A stretch of 64,000 nucleotides of DNA from Citrobacter telavivensis (lineage in GTDB: Bacteria > Pseudomonadota > Gammaproteobacteria > Enterobacterales > Enterobacteriaceae): the NCBI GenBank assembly GCA_009363175.1, contig CP045203.1:171058-235057 (forward strand). The letters run 5' to 3'. The translations under genes and the position numbers were made by a program. Positions 43,752-52,941 of this stretch are shown here, piece after piece (position 1 is the first letter of the stretch; each line of letters opens with the position of its first letter). The notes beneath the pieces were generated by a model. That model saw nothing but the letters and a program-made list of their open reading frames with translations. It was not told the DNA's origin and ran no database searches.

Positions 43752-43774
43752 GCAGACGAGTTTTACTCGTCTGC
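43752..43774. terminator. Bidirectional hairpin between convergent genes
   Basis: Perfect 9-bp arms GCAGACGAG/CTCGTCTGC have a 5-base loop. It overlaps the last codons of the minus-strand gene. Confidence 0.7.
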
Positions 43775-44110
43775 CTGGCCCCATGCCTCTAATCTTCGCA
43801 CCCGAAATGAAGTTGCCTGGAGTTCTCCTGATGAAGTTAACTCAAATGAAACTGTAAGATCGTTTTTGTTCCGGTACTTCCATACATAGCCATTTTGCTG
43901 CAATGTTTTGAGTGACTTACGTAGGTTGGGCTCAGCTACATCCTGGCTGTCTGGAACAGAGTTAATAAACCCCAGCAACCTGGTGAATGGCACTATCGCA
44001 GTGCCTTTTTCTTTGCACAAAAGAAGAAGTACCAACGCATCCTTCTGAATACGGGAAAAGCGCTCCAGGCGATGTTCAGTACCATCTCCCTGCATATTGG
44101 CATTGTTCAT
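43763..44110 (-). CDS. Winged-helix regulator-like protein
   Basis: The protein has 115 residues from ATG at 44110; the ATG at 44125 would add five. A helical start (LERFSRIQKDALVLLLLCKE) is followed by a wing-like end (LQQNGYVWKYRNKNDLTVSF), which suggests a winged helix. It is one of three genes reading against the block and is a candidate local repressor. The fold is inferred from pattern only. Confidence 0.5.
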   Translation of the reverse strand: MNNANMQGDGTEHRLERFSRIQKDALVLLLLCKEKGTAIVPFTRLLGFINSVPDSQDVAEPNLRKSLKTLQQNGYVWKYRNKNDLTVSFELTSSGELQATSFRVRRLEAWGQADE

Positions 44111-44243
44111 AATCAACCTAATCATATGGGATATGATTAAGGTTAAAAAACACCCCCCGTTTTGTCACCCTTTTTTTTTCTTACTCACCACTTAAAGCAG
44201 TAAGCTCAGTTCGATAAATCTGAATTAAATAAGGCGAGGTTAT

Positions 44244-44657
44244 ATGAAAACGAAATTATTGCTGGCGCTAATTGCGGGATCGACTTTCTGCATCAATATT
44301 GCTGAAGCCAATATTCCTCTTAGAGCAGATGGAAGTCCGGCAGCGGGGCAGACACCAACTCAGTTCATTCAGCTTAAAAATGAATGTCCTGAATGCGTCA
44401 TGGTCGCAACTGATGTAGTAAAGATGCGTAGCGATAGCTGTAAACAGCAGGCATCCATCGATTCTACAATCCTACAGGATCCTGTTTACGCATATCTCAA
44501 CAGTATCCGTCTGGTAGTTGCCGGGAATGGTGGTTATGCAAGTCCAATCTATACATCCGCCCGTCAGGTCGTAGCGTCAAACATCAATTGCAGTGATGCA
44601 AACGACTGGGTAGCGAGAAGTAAAACGGTAATGGATAACACCTTCAAAACGCCGTAA
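44244..44657 (+). CDS. Unknown exported Cys-containing protein
   Basis: The protein has 137 residues with a signal peptide (MKTKLLLALIAGSTFCINIA). The mature part has four Cys (ECPEC, DSC, INC), probably two disulfides in the periplasm. Not recognised. Confidence 0.6.
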   Translation: MKTKLLLALIAGSTFCINIAEANIPLRADGSPAAGQTPTQFIQLKNECPECVMVATDVVKMRSDSCKQQASIDSTILQDPVYAYLNSIRLVVAGNGGYASPIYTSARQVVASNINCSDANDWVARSKTVMDNTFKTP

Positions 44658-44672
44658 ACAATCCCTGAATAT

Positions 44673-44701
44673 TTCGTTGCAGTAATGCTATCCCGTAGTA
44701 T
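44673..44701 (+). promoter_or_regulatory. TTCGTC-family promoter
   Basis: ATATTTCGTTGC has TTCGTT at 44673-44678. A 17-bp spacer leads to TAGTAT (44696-44701). Confidence 0.55.
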
Positions 44702-44761
44702 GACGTTAAAGGCGGAGCTTTGAATCGGGAAAAAATAACTACTGCACTTAGAGGTATTTAT

Positions 44762-45046
44762 ATGGGTCGTCACTTTACTGGTCTGATTGATAGTTCGCAG
44801 CAAAATTTTACAATGCCAATCCGTCCGTATGGACGGAGCCGCATGGCTGCAAAATTAAAAGGAATCTCCCGATTGAAAAAATCTGAAAAGCATGACGATG
44901 AATATCCTGATGAACTCTGGAAATTTATGAGTCCTTCAGAGAAAGCTAAATTTCTGGTCGCGGATGTATTTTCACGCAGTAGTAAAGACTCTTCCGCCAT
45001 TCAACCGGGAGAACATAAGCAAAAGGAGCATGATAATGAGCACTGA
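44762..45046 (+). CDS. Unknown small protein
   Basis: The protein has 94 residues from ATG at 44762 (AGAGG site); a TTG at 44720 is less likely. Charged at both ends. It overlaps the next gene by 11 bases. Not recognised. Confidence 0.5.
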   Translation: MGRHFTGLIDSSQQNFTMPIRPYGRSRMAAKLKGISRLKKSEKHDDEYPDELWKFMSPSEKAKFLVADVFSRSSKDSSAIQPGEHKQKEHDNEH

Positions 45047-45380
45047 TAATTTACTAGCAGAACTCACTTCAAAAACAGGCCTGACAGAAACGGAACTTAA
45101 TCGGCAGGCATTGATTATCGGTTTGATGGCATTGTGCCACCCGGATGCTATTGCCGGTGATTTGGTGAGCGCGGCACTTACGGGGTCATACTCAGATAGT
45201 ACTGATAAACTACTTACCCGTGGTGATAACGCATCAGACAGTGTGTTGATGTCCATGCGTATCTTACTTCACCGGTTGAGTAAGTATGAAGGGTCTGATG
45301 GCAAAGTAGGTCAGATCAATAAAATGATGCACCGACTCGGCTACTTTAAGGCATCCGATGTGTTACGCGAGGCTCAATAA
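45036..45380 (+). CDS. Unknown small protein
   Basis: The protein has 114 residues from ATG at 45036 (AAGGAG site 7 bases upstream). Helical and soluble. Not recognised. Confidence 0.5.
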   Translation: MSTDNLLAELTSKTGLTETELNRQALIIGLMALCHPDAIAGDLVSAALTGSYSDSTDKLLTRGDNASDSVLMSMRILLHRLSKYEGSDGKVGQINKMMHRLGYFKASDVLREAQ

Positions 45381-45393
45381 AGAGGCTCAATTT

Positions 45394-45693
45394 ATGTTCA
45401 CCATGACGAATTTCGCGTCCAATATTCTTGACATGGTTTTTCTATCAGAAATGGAAGGGGAACTCATTTATATAAAAGCGCTTAGCGGCGTTACTGGTTA
45501 CGTTCCTCAGATCCATCTTTTCCGCCTCCAGCTTATCGCATTTGATATAGGTTGGTACTACGAGTACAGATTGAATTCAGGCAACCTCATTATAAAGGAA
45601 ATTGTTGAGGCCATCACATCTCTTGGATGTGCTTTAAATGAATACCAATGGCAGTTCGCGTTTGAATTAGGTTATCGCCGTCACCACAAATAA
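45394..45693 (+). CDS. Unknown small protein
   Basis: The protein has 99 residues from ATG at 45394 (AGAGG site). Aromatic-rich, no signal. It ends the small operon begun at 44762. Not recognised. Confidence 0.5.
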   Translation: MFTMTNFASNILDMVFLSEMEGELIYIKALSGVTGYVPQIHLFRLQLIAFDIGWYYEYRLNSGNLIIKEIVEAITSLGCALNEYQWQFAFELGYRRHHK

Positions 45694-45717
45694 ACTTCAT
45701 TTTTTCATAATTTGCTA

Positions 45718-45746
45718 TTCGTCACTTGATTGACCGGGGGTACGAT
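45718..45746 (+). promoter_or_regulatory. TTCGTC-family promoter of the clamp gene
   Basis: CTATTCGTCAC has TTCGTC at 45718-45723. A 17-bp spacer leads to TACGAT (45741-45746). Confidence 0.6.
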
Positions 45747-45780
45747 TAATTTAACACGGATAATTATGGGAGACAGTAAA

Positions 45781-47049
45781 ATGACAGACGCATCTACAAT
45801 AGACGCAGTTCAACCAAAGGCAAGACGCTTATCATTTAAAGAGCTTCCAGGGTTTGATATTTCTGCTGAAGCACTTCTCAAAATTATCGAAATGCCGTGT
45901 ATGGTTATTCGCCGGTCTCCTGCAATGAAAGTACTGGAGATGATCACGCTGCGGTTACGTGGGGATTGTCTTTCTGCCCTTGGCATTGACTTAAACTCTG
46001 CCCAAATTACCAGTAAAGGGACGGTATCGGGGGGCAATGGTGATATGGACGTATCAGTACCTGCAACACAACTCTTTTCTTTAATCCGCAACATGCGCGG
46101 CGAAGATGAAATTAACGTCCGCTTCCATGCGGCAAAAAACCATCTTGTCATTCGCACCGACAAAAACTCCTATAACATCCCGGTTTGCTTAGACCATATA
46201 CCCGAAATTCAGGCTGAGACGCTGGAACATAATTACAGCGTTTACTTTCCAACGCAGATGCTGAGTCAGATTATCAAGCGTGTCAGCCACGCTGCGGCTC
46301 AGAACGATGTCCGCTTTTATATGAATGGGGTCTACCTCGGTATCGATAATGGCCAATTTATTGCTGTAGCCACTGATGGACATCGTATGGCCGTCAGTTC
46401 TCATGATATCGACTTCAGCGATGACGTGGGCGATGAGATTCAATCTCCGACAGCTCCTACCTCTATCAGTAACACGAATGCAGGTGTGATTTTACCCAAC
46501 GGGGTTTTCCCCGTGCTCCATAAAATCCTGAGCGGTAGCCAGGGTCAATTCAAAATTGACTACAGCAACCGTAACCTGACATTTACGCTCGGAAGCCATA
46601 CAGTCATTTCAAATCTTGTCGATGGCCGTTACCCGGACTGGAAGCGCGTGGCCAGCACGGTAGCCAAAAATACTGAACTGTTTAAGGTTGATCCTTCTGA
46701 ACTCACCACCGCACTAAAACGCGCAACCCCATTGCTTAAAGAGGGCTCGCCAAACAACACCAGTGTTTGTGTGATGTCATTCAAAGACAACGCCCTACAG
46801 CTTAAGTCGCCCGGCTCAAATGCAATCAGTTGCAAAGAGGTGATGGACATTGCGAAAGAGGCAGGCGAGCCCGAAACAATTGTTGATATCGGTATGAATG
46901 CCGATTACCTCCTGGAATCACTGGCAAGCCTGGGGGCGTGTTCGGAAGAAGGAGAAGCCGCACAGATTGCTTTGCGTGATACAACGACCGGCATATTGAT
47001 TTCAGTAAACAAAAACAATTACGACATCATCATGCCTGTCCGTGTCTGA
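45781..47049 (+). CDS. DNA polymerase III beta-subunit (sliding clamp) homologue
   Basis: The protein has 422 residues from ATG at 45781 (GGGAGA site; an ATG at 45766 is possible). E. coli DnaN has 366. The best matched block is YMNGVYLGIDNGQFIAVATD followed by GHRMAVSS, against the E. coli YLNGM...VATDGHRLAVCS. LVDGRYPDW and the terminal IMPVRV (E. coli IMPMRL) follow. The extra ~55 residues include an N-terminal extension. It could load on element DNA or redirect clamp-binding enzymes such as the UmuC here. Confidence 0.88.
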   Translation: MTDASTIDAVQPKARRLSFKELPGFDISAEALLKIIEMPCMVIRRSPAMKVLEMITLRLRGDCLSALGIDLNSAQITSKGTVSGGNGDMDVSVPATQLFSLIRNMRGEDEINVRFHAAKNHLVIRTDKNSYNIPVCLDHIPEIQAETLEHNYSVYFPTQMLSQIIKRVSHAAAQNDVRFYMNGVYLGIDNGQFIAVATDGHRMAVSSHDIDFSDDVGDEIQSPTAPTSISNTNAGVILPNGVFPVLHKILSGSQGQFKIDYSNRNLTFTLGSHTVISNLVDGRYPDWKRVASTVAKNTELFKVDPSELTTALKRATPLLKEGSPNNTSVCVMSFKDNALQLKSPGSNAISCKEVMDIAKEAGEPETIVDIGMNADYLLESLASLGACSEEGEAAQIALRDTTTGILISVNKNNYDIIMPVRV

Positions 47050-47075
47050 CAAAACGCTCTCGTTTTGTCGGCCTT
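47048..47075 (+). terminator. Terminator after the clamp gene
   Basis: Perfect arms GACAAAACG/CGTTTTGTC with a CTCT loop start at the stop codon and are followed by GGCCTTTT. Confidence 0.75.
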
Positions 47076-47199
47076 TTCGAAATAGCCAATTTCATGGGCG
47101 TGATAACGTTAAAACAAGCTTCCTGACGGGATGGCTATATGCCATCTCGCTCCCATTGGTCGCGATCACTGCGTCCTAATATTCTGGAGCCAGAATGAA

Positions 47200-48021
47200 A
47201 TGAAAAGCGTTCTGAAGTGGGTAGGAGCCAAACACAACATTATGGCAAGTCTTAAGCATGTACTACCGAAAGGTGGTCGGCTTATTGAGCCCTTTGGCGG
47301 TTCAGGCGCTGTAATGATGAATACGAATTACCCAGAATACATTTTGGCCGATATTAATAGCGACCTGATCGATACATACCAGAGTATTTTTAAGTCGCCT
47401 GAAAAGGTACTTTCTGAGCTTAAACGCCTTTACTGTCTCGGGCGTTCTGAGGACGCCTATTATGAGCTGCGAAGCCAGTTCAATAATCATGATAGTGCAA
47501 GTGACACTCAAGCTGCTCTGTTTATCTATCTGAATAGGTTTGGCCATCGCGGACTATGCCGATACAACCGGAAAGGCATCTTTAACGTCCCCTGGGGTTA
47601 TTACGCCAACCCCTATCTCCCAGAGACAGAGTTATACGCAATGGCTGAGAAAATGTCCTCAGCAACTTTACTTTGCGCCAGCTTCCAGACCACGCTATCA
47701 ATGGCCCGCCCGGGTGATGTGGTGTATTGCGACCCACCATATGTTAATCCCGGCAGATTCACGGCTTACCATGCCAGCGGTTTTACACCCGCTATGCAGA
47801 TTGAGCTTACCAAACTGCTCCAGTTGCTGCCTGAACGCGGGGTTCATGTCATCGCATCATGCCACGATGCGCCTGATATTCGTGAGCTTTATCAAGCCTT
47901 CGCTATTCATGGTGTGACTGCCCGGAGAAGCATATTTAAAGGCAGCGGGGATGGGAAAAAAGCTTCAGAAATCTTCGCGGTCAAATTAGCGGATAACTCG
48001 AAAAAGGGAGCTGCGGCATGA
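47200..48021 (+). CDS. Dam-type adenine-N6 DNA methyltransferase
   Basis: The protein has 273 residues from ATG at 47200. The D12-class layout is present: KWVGAKHNI at the start, SAM motif PFGGSGAV (31-38), and catalytic DPPY (168-171, CDPPYVNPGRFTAYHASGF). The target is probably GATC, as in Dam. It would protect the element from restriction or from MutH-type control. It overlaps the next gene by 4 bases. Confidence 0.9.
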   Translation: MKSVLKWVGAKHNIMASLKHVLPKGGRLIEPFGGSGAVMMNTNYPEYILADINSDLIDTYQSIFKSPEKVLSELKRLYCLGRSEDAYYELRSQFNNHDSASDTQAALFIYLNRFGHRGLCRYNRKGIFNVPWGYYANPYLPETELYAMAEKMSSATLLCASFQTTLSMARPGDVVYCDPPYVNPGRFTAYHASGFTPAMQIELTKLLQLLPERGVHVIASCHDAPDIRELYQAFAIHGVTARRSIFKGSGDGKKASEIFAVKLADNSKKGAAA

Positions 48022-48248
48022 AACGCTTCCATTGTTCTGAAAAGCTGCATAACCCAGAGACTGAGAAATTTTGTCAGGATATCGCCGAACAATATCGGAC
48101 AGCACCTGATATTGCCGTGGCGCAGTTTAAACAAGTGCTGAGCTCTAAGCCTCTAACTTACTGGGAGTGTGTCGTGATCCGCGAGCGTGTCTCTGACCTT
48201 ATTAAAATTAATCAAGCAACAGCTGAGGGCCACGATGAGCCAATTTAA
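48018..48248 (+). CDS. Unknown small protein
   Basis: The protein has 76 residues, overlapping the methylase by 4 bases and rdgC by 14, so it is part of one tightly coupled operon. Helical. Not recognised. Confidence 0.6.
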   Translation: MKRFHCSEKLHNPETEKFCQDIAEQYRTAPDIAVAQFKQVLSSKPLTYWECVVIRERVSDLIKINQATAEGHDEPI

Positions 48249-49218
48249 ACCCAAAAGCCTTGTAGTCTACCGCATCCAAAAAGCTCTGGAATTAGACAAG
48301 CTGGATGAACAGTTAAGTGAGTTGAAATACACTCCCTGCGGGCCTAATGATATGGCACGGTCAGGATGGATCCCGCCATTGGGTGAAGATGTCGAGCTGT
48401 TAAAGCATGAGTCGAATAATCTCATTCTTCTGACTGTTAAGCACGAATCGAAAATACTTCCTCCCGCGACCATCAAAGAAATTGTGCGAACCCGGGTTCA
48501 GAAACTGGAGAAAGAGCAAAACCGCAGGCTAAAGAAAATGGAGATCCAGGCCGTCAACGATGCCGTGCTCGCTGAGCTCATACCAAAGGCTTTCAGCAAA
48601 TACAGCACTACAAACATTTGGGTGGATACTAAATCACGTCTACTGCTTGTTGAGACCACCAGCCATAAAAAAGCAGATGATGTAACAGCTTTGCTACGTA
48701 AAACTATTGGCTCACTTCCAATTATCCCATTCACGCTGGAAACGCCGGTAGAACTGACGTTAACAGAGTGGGTCAAAACAGGAAGTCTGCCGCCTGGCCT
48801 AGCTTTATGCGACGAAGCCACGCTCAAAGATGTGCTCGAAAACGGGGGGGTCGTTACAACAAAACGCCAGGATTTGATATGTGATGAGATCGCTCATCAC
48901 ATCGAGGCCGGAAAGCTTGTGACAAAGGTTGCACTGGGCTGGATGAACCAGATGTTTTTCATCCTGAATGACAATTTCATCTTTTCACGACTGACCTTTA
49001 CGGAAGAACTTATTGAACAGAACGATGACATTTCGCCAGAAGATCACGCCCAAAGATTTGATGCCGATTTCGTTTTGTTTACCTCTGTTGTTATGGAGGT
49101 TCTGGACACAATGATAAAAGCCCTCGGGGGTGAAAGCCCAGGACTCATCACAACGCCGTCAGACGAACAACAAGGTGTCGCGGCAGAAGCCAAACAACCA
49201 GAAAAAACCTTCCATTAA
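48235..49218 (+). CDS. rdgC: RdgC-like recombination-associated protein
   Basis: The protein has 327 residues from ATG at 48235 (E. coli RdgC 303). Blocks match closely: YTPCGPNDMARSGWIPPLGE, FSKYSTTNIWVDT, LETPVELTLTEWVKTGSLPP, KQDLICDEIAHHIEAGKLVT and AQRFDADFVLFT. RdgC is a ring-shaped DNA-binding protein that limits RecA loading. On a mobile element it would restrain recombination and SOS induction. Confidence 0.95.
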   Translation: MSQFKPKSLVVYRIQKALELDKLDEQLSELKYTPCGPNDMARSGWIPPLGEDVELLKHESNNLILLTVKHESKILPPATIKEIVRTRVQKLEKEQNRRLKKMEIQAVNDAVLAELIPKAFSKYSTTNIWVDTKSRLLLVETTSHKKADDVTALLRKTIGSLPIIPFTLETPVELTLTEWVKTGSLPPGLALCDEATLKDVLENGGVVTTKRQDLICDEIAHHIEAGKLVTKVALGWMNQMFFILNDNFIFSRLTFTEELIEQNDDISPEDHAQRFDADFVLFTSVVMEVLDTMIKALGGESPGLITTPSDEQQGVAAEAKQPEKTFH

Positions 49219-49229
49219 AGGGCTGAGAG

Positions 49230-50108
49230 ATGATTACAGCTACAGAACTCCAAGAGTTATCACGCCAGGTTGAAAATGCTAACATTGCCCGAGCCCTGGC
49301 AGTTAAAGAGTTGGTTAAAGAGACAAGAGATCGTCAGTTTTCATTGTGGGCGCTATTTATTGGTCTCTTCAGAGAGACACCGGCGCGAAAAAAGCTGAAC
49401 GAATGTGAATTGCATCTTAACCTGCTGCTGCCAAAATGCAGGAGCATCTTTCTTCAATACGTAGTTATGTCCTCGTTGGAAGAAATTTCGAAATCACCAG
49501 ATTGTGAGATTTATCAGCATCTAGTCAACTGCTGGAAAGAAGCTCAGATAAAATATAACGAGTCAGGCAGACGACTCAAACTTGCAGAAAATGCCCGTGA
49601 ACTATTAAAAACAGCAAAGGATGAATGTAATAGTGCTTCCACAACTGAATTTCTGGATATGGTTACTACCAGTAAAGCAATATCCATACTTTCAGCAATA
49701 GACACATCCTCTGCGAGTAGTTCGTTAAAGAGAGCTATGGGTGCGCTTAAGCGATTAGCAGATGAAATGCCTGCCCGGCAATCACCTATTGATTCAAATT
49801 TACCAGATGACACGCTTGATCTGTTTGTCGATCTGACTATAAATCCTGTTATCGATATTCTCTCCTGGTTAAATATTGAAAAGCTGGATAATGCCGAAGT
49901 GCAGTGCAGCAAAGCCTTAAAGAAACTTCAGACGTTATTAGGACAACTGGGTGCTGAGCATGATTTGAGAACTAAGGATTATCAATCTCAATTAGATACG
50001 CTTAAGAGAATTGAACAACCATACATCAAAAAGGTGATGCGGCATATACCCGAAAATATGAAGTTCAAGGAGCCTGAGTATCTCCAGACTATAGGAATGA
50101 ACCCATGA
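49230..50108 (+). CDS. Unknown helical protein
   Basis: The protein has 292 residues, starting 11 bases after rdgC. Largely alpha-helical with likely coiled-coil parts (ELQELSRQVENANIARALAV, and near 225-260). One hydrophobic patch lies at 39-47. It overlaps the next gene by 4 bases. Not recognised. Confidence 0.6.
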   Translation: MITATELQELSRQVENANIARALAVKELVKETRDRQFSLWALFIGLFRETPARKKLNECELHLNLLLPKCRSIFLQYVVMSSLEEISKSPDCEIYQHLVNCWKEAQIKYNESGRRLKLAENARELLKTAKDECNSASTTEFLDMVTTSKAISILSAIDTSSASSSLKRAMGALKRLADEMPARQSPIDSNLPDDTLDLFVDLTINPVIDILSWLNIEKLDNAEVQCSKALKKLQTLLGQLGAEHDLRTKDYQSQLDTLKRIEQPYIKKVMRHIPENMKFKEPEYLQTIGMNP

Positions 50109-50707
50109 CTCTAAAATATATAATCGCTCTCGCAATATTTCTGACATTTGTGTGCTTTGCAGCTTTCATACTTATCTACGCGAGTCGAACAAAACGAGAA
50201 CAACAACAAACTCAGCAACCTTTGGACGAGCATGATCAGCAGGCAGATATTAATGCCGATGCCGACGAGAACGCCGCACTTGATGGGTTGAGCGAGTACT
50301 TCATCAAAAAAAATTCGATATTGCCAAAAGTCCTGATGGATCTTTATGTGCGCTTGAGTGCGGTGTTCAATGGTCAGTACATTATCGCACCCCAGGTGCT
50401 TGCCCGGGACTTAGTAGAGCTGGAGCTCGAAGATGAACCGGTTGCCCCGGTTGACGTACTTCAGGCGCAACAGTACGCAGATGAATTCGTGTTCGATTTT
50501 GTTCTCTCCGATGCGCATACCGGGGAACTAGTGCTAGCAATGATCAATGAAGATGCTATCAGCGCTCAGCCTGAAGGAGAGTTCATTATTGCCCTTTTTA
50601 AAAGAACTCACATTCCTGTCTTTCGCTATGAAACGTTGTCAGGCTTGGACGATAACGCCCTGGCAGTCAACATCGCTGAATCAATAGACGATGGCCGATT
50701 CTCTTAG
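50105..50707 (+). CDS. Membrane-anchored DUF2726-like protein
   Basis: The protein has 200 residues. One N-terminal membrane helix (residues 5-25) is followed by a Gln/Asp-rich linker. A domain with FVFDFVLSDAHTGELVLAMI and FKRTHIPVFRYETLSGLDD recalls DUF2726, a restriction-endonuclease-like fold, but the usual acidic/Lys catalytic set is not obvious. A degenerate nuclease-fold protein is possible. Confidence 0.5.
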   Translation: MTLKYIIALAIFLTFVCFAAFILIYASRTKREQQQTQQPLDEHDQQADINADADENAALDGLSEYFIKKNSILPKVLMDLYVRLSAVFNGQYIIAPQVLARDLVELELEDEPVAPVDVLQAQQYADEFVFDFVLSDAHTGELVLAMINEDAISAQPEGEFIIALFKRTHIPVFRYETLSGLDDNALAVNIAESIDDGRFS

Positions 50708-50725
50708 TTCCACAAGGAATTTATT

Positions 50726-51154
50726 ATGTCTCTGTCAAAAAAACAAAGAATAGTACTGAGGGCTAAATTTGGTGGTCGATGTGCATATTGTGGCGAGGTA
50801 CTGAAAGAAAAAGGTTGGCACGCTGATCACGTAGAACCTGTGCTAAGGAAATCCGTCCAGGATATGCAAGCTGCGGCCAGAGGGAAATTTAAGCTTAAGG
50901 CTACCGGTGAAGTGTTTAATGAAAGTGCCAACTGCTTAGAAAATCTTTTCCCAGCCTGTGCGCCCTGCAATCTGCTCAAAACAACATATTCACTGGAAAT
51001 GTTCCGCAAACAAATAAGTTTACAGGTTGAAAGGGCACGGAAGAGTAGTATGAATTTCAGAACGGCAGAAAGATTCGGCCAGATAAGCATTGTAGAGAAA
51101 CCCATTGTTTTCTGGTTTGAACAGTATTCAGAGAAAAATGGTGCTATCAAATAA
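50726..51154 (+). CDS. HNH endonuclease
   Basis: The protein has 142 residues. The zinc Cys pairs are CAYC (19-22) and CAPC (near 73-76). The catalytic HNH set is HADHVEP (His32, Asp34, His35) and the Asn in PCNLLK. It ends the dam-rdgC operon. HNH proteins of this length on plasmids may be homing, restriction or DNA-processing nucleases; which one is unknown. Confidence 0.85.
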   Translation: MSLSKKQRIVLRAKFGGRCAYCGEVLKEKGWHADHVEPVLRKSVQDMQAAARGKFKLKATGEVFNESANCLENLFPACAPCNLLKTTYSLEMFRKQISLQVERARKSSMNFRTAERFGQISIVEKPIVFWFEQYSEKNGAIK

Positions 51155-51195
51155 ACGACTAATTTAACATTATCATGGCGCGTATCGCGCACTGC

Positions 51196-51224
51196 TTCGT
51201 CAAATATTCAGCCGTGATAATATT
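51196..51224 (+). promoter_or_regulatory. TTCGTC-family promoter
   Basis: TGCTTCGTCAAA has TTCGTC at 51196-51201. At 17 bp lies AATATT, with TAATAT one base earlier. Confidence 0.45.
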
Positions 51225-51251
51225 GTTTAGTAGGCCCATTACGGAGCGTAT

Positions 51252-51734
51252 ATGACTAATCATACAAACTGGACTGGAGACCTGACCGAAGGCGCAACTA
51301 TATTTGTAGCCACACCAGATGGCCAGCTCAGCAAATGTAGAGTCGAGTCCGTTCGAGACCGACATTTCTCGGTCGAGGGTATTGAACGTGAATTCGATAA
51401 GTTGAATGCCTGCTCAGTTGATGGGTTACTACACTCTTACCCCGACGATTTCGAGTCGAGGGAGTTATTTGGTCTGTGCCAGCAAAAAAACAGGCTCAAG
51501 TCTCTGCAAATTGATTCATTATCGTTACAGCAAGTCCAGTACATGCTGGCTGGCCTGGAACTTGCCAGGAAGAGATATGGATACCAGTACCGAGGCAGCA
51601 AAGCCGTAGATACCAATCAGAAGGGTAGACTGGCCATGAGCATTGATGATTCGCTTCACCCAATTCAGATCGCTTATATACTGGCAGGTTTAAAATTATC
51701 TCTCCTTCAAACAGAGGTGAACCATGACTGCTAA
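51252..51734 (+). CDS. Unknown protein
   Basis: The protein has 160 residues with a GGAG site. The C-terminal half contains an internal duplication: LSLQQVQYMLAGLELARKRY and LHPIQIAYILAGLKLSLLQT. It overlaps the next gene by 11 bases. Not recognised. Confidence 0.55.
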   Translation: MTNHTNWTGDLTEGATIFVATPDGQLSKCRVESVRDRHFSVEGIEREFDKLNACSVDGLLHSYPDDFESRELFGLCQQKNRLKSLQIDSLSLQQVQYMLAGLELARKRYGYQYRGSKAVDTNQKGRLAMSIDDSLHPIQIAYILAGLKLSLLQTEVNHDC

Positions 51735-52164
51735 CCAACGTAAACGTCCTTCGCGTAACAATCGAGCTGTCCAGTTAACGTCCGAGCAGCTGGTAGAAGC
51801 GAAGACGCTTGACCTGAAAGCCCACCATTCGTTTAAAAACCTTATGGGTCTTGCTGCAATCAGTGTCGTGGTGTTTGTCTGTCTTGGCTCCTTGATCCAT
51901 AAACAACGCTCAGTAATGAACGAATGGGACCTGGGTGAAGTGATCAGAGGCGTTGATTTGAAAGCCGGAACCCTCGCAAAAAACAACTTTTTCATCACCA
52001 ACAAAGGGCAGTTTGAAGCAAGTGGCGTTACAGTGTCACTTACGGGTACAAAACTGAAATTACAGCAGCATCAGGACGGAAAATATTACGTTTGTAATTC
52101 TGCAACAGGTGATTGTGTTCTGGTATCCGATGTACAAGCTGAAAAAATTCGTGACCAGCTGTAG
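51724..52164 (+). CDS. Unknown single-pass membrane protein
   Basis: The protein has 146 residues. A basic N-terminus is followed by one membrane helix at about 40-60 (LMGLAAISVVVFVCLGSL). A beta-rich outer part contains two Cys (YVCNSATGDC). Not recognised. Confidence 0.55.
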   Translation: MTANQRKRPSRNNRAVQLTSEQLVEAKTLDLKAHHSFKNLMGLAAISVVVFVCLGSLIHKQRSVMNEWDLGEVIRGVDLKAGTLAKNNFFITNKGQFEASGVTVSLTGTKLKLQQHQDGKYYVCNSATGDCVLVSDVQAEKIRDQL

Positions 52165-52215
52165 CGAGGGGAAAATATCGGTTACTGTCACCGGTAACCG
52201 AAGGAACCTTCGTAT

Positions 52216-52800
52216 ATGTCACGACAAGAAGCCGCAACGCAGTTATTTATGTCTGCACCACCAGCAAGTATTGATGTCGTTATTGAGCAGCTGGAAAGGG
52301 ACGCTCAAGCAGCCGGTATCGATATCCATACAATCTCTGTAATGGCCAGCCTGTTACGTGATCGAATAGAAGCATACAGTGACGTGCTTAAAATCGAGCC
52401 TGAGCGGGTGATACACGCACTTGAGGTACTGCGAGGTACGGAAGTGCCGTGGGCTTTTTACACTCCGTCCAGGCTACCTGAGCTTGAAGATGTTCATTGC
52501 TGGGAAACTCCTCACGATTTTGACCAAGACCTAGGTGAACACCAGCTGCGGCGCTATATTTGCCCTAAATGCGAGCATGAATCAACCGACCCAATGCGCT
52601 GCACGGCTGGCCATGCTCCTGGAGTTAACCAGTATCCTGAAAGCTGTGATGCCACTATCTGGAATTCGCCCGATTCTTGGGATAGTATTAACCCTATAAT
52701 AAAATTAATTATCAAATCTACGTTCCTGGCTGACCTGACTGTTCATACAATCTTCTATCCGAAAGGGTTGAAGCTTCCTGAAATTCAGGACGTTGAGTAG
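52216..52800 (+). CDS. Unknown protein with zinc ribbon-like motif
   Basis: The protein has 194 residues. After a helical N-terminal half, YICPKCEHESTDPMRCTAGH provides four Cys/His ligands. The upstream region has an inverted repeat CGGTTAC/GTAACCG (52179-52200). Not recognised. Confidence 0.55.
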   Translation: MSRQEAATQLFMSAPPASIDVVIEQLERDAQAAGIDIHTISVMASLLRDRIEAYSDVLKIEPERVIHALEVLRGTEVPWAFYTPSRLPELEDVHCWETPHDFDQDLGEHQLRRYICPKCEHESTDPMRCTAGHAPGVNQYPESCDATIWNSPDSWDSINPIIKLIIKSTFLADLTVHTIFYPKGLKLPEIQDVE

Positions 52801-52845
52801 TCTGCTTCGGGCTCTGTGATCTGATAGTTATATATACCTCATTTA

Positions 52846-52872
52846 AGACCCCTTACTGGGGTCTCTTTTTTT
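52846..52872 (+). terminator. Rho-independent terminator
   Basis: Perfect arms AGACCCC/GGGGTCT with a TTACT loop are followed by C and seven T. Confidence 0.92.
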
Positions 52873-52941
52873 GGACTTCCGCCGTGCTATGTACTTCACG
52901 GTATCCCCAAATATCCCGGCTTATGTAGTTCGTCGATTTGC

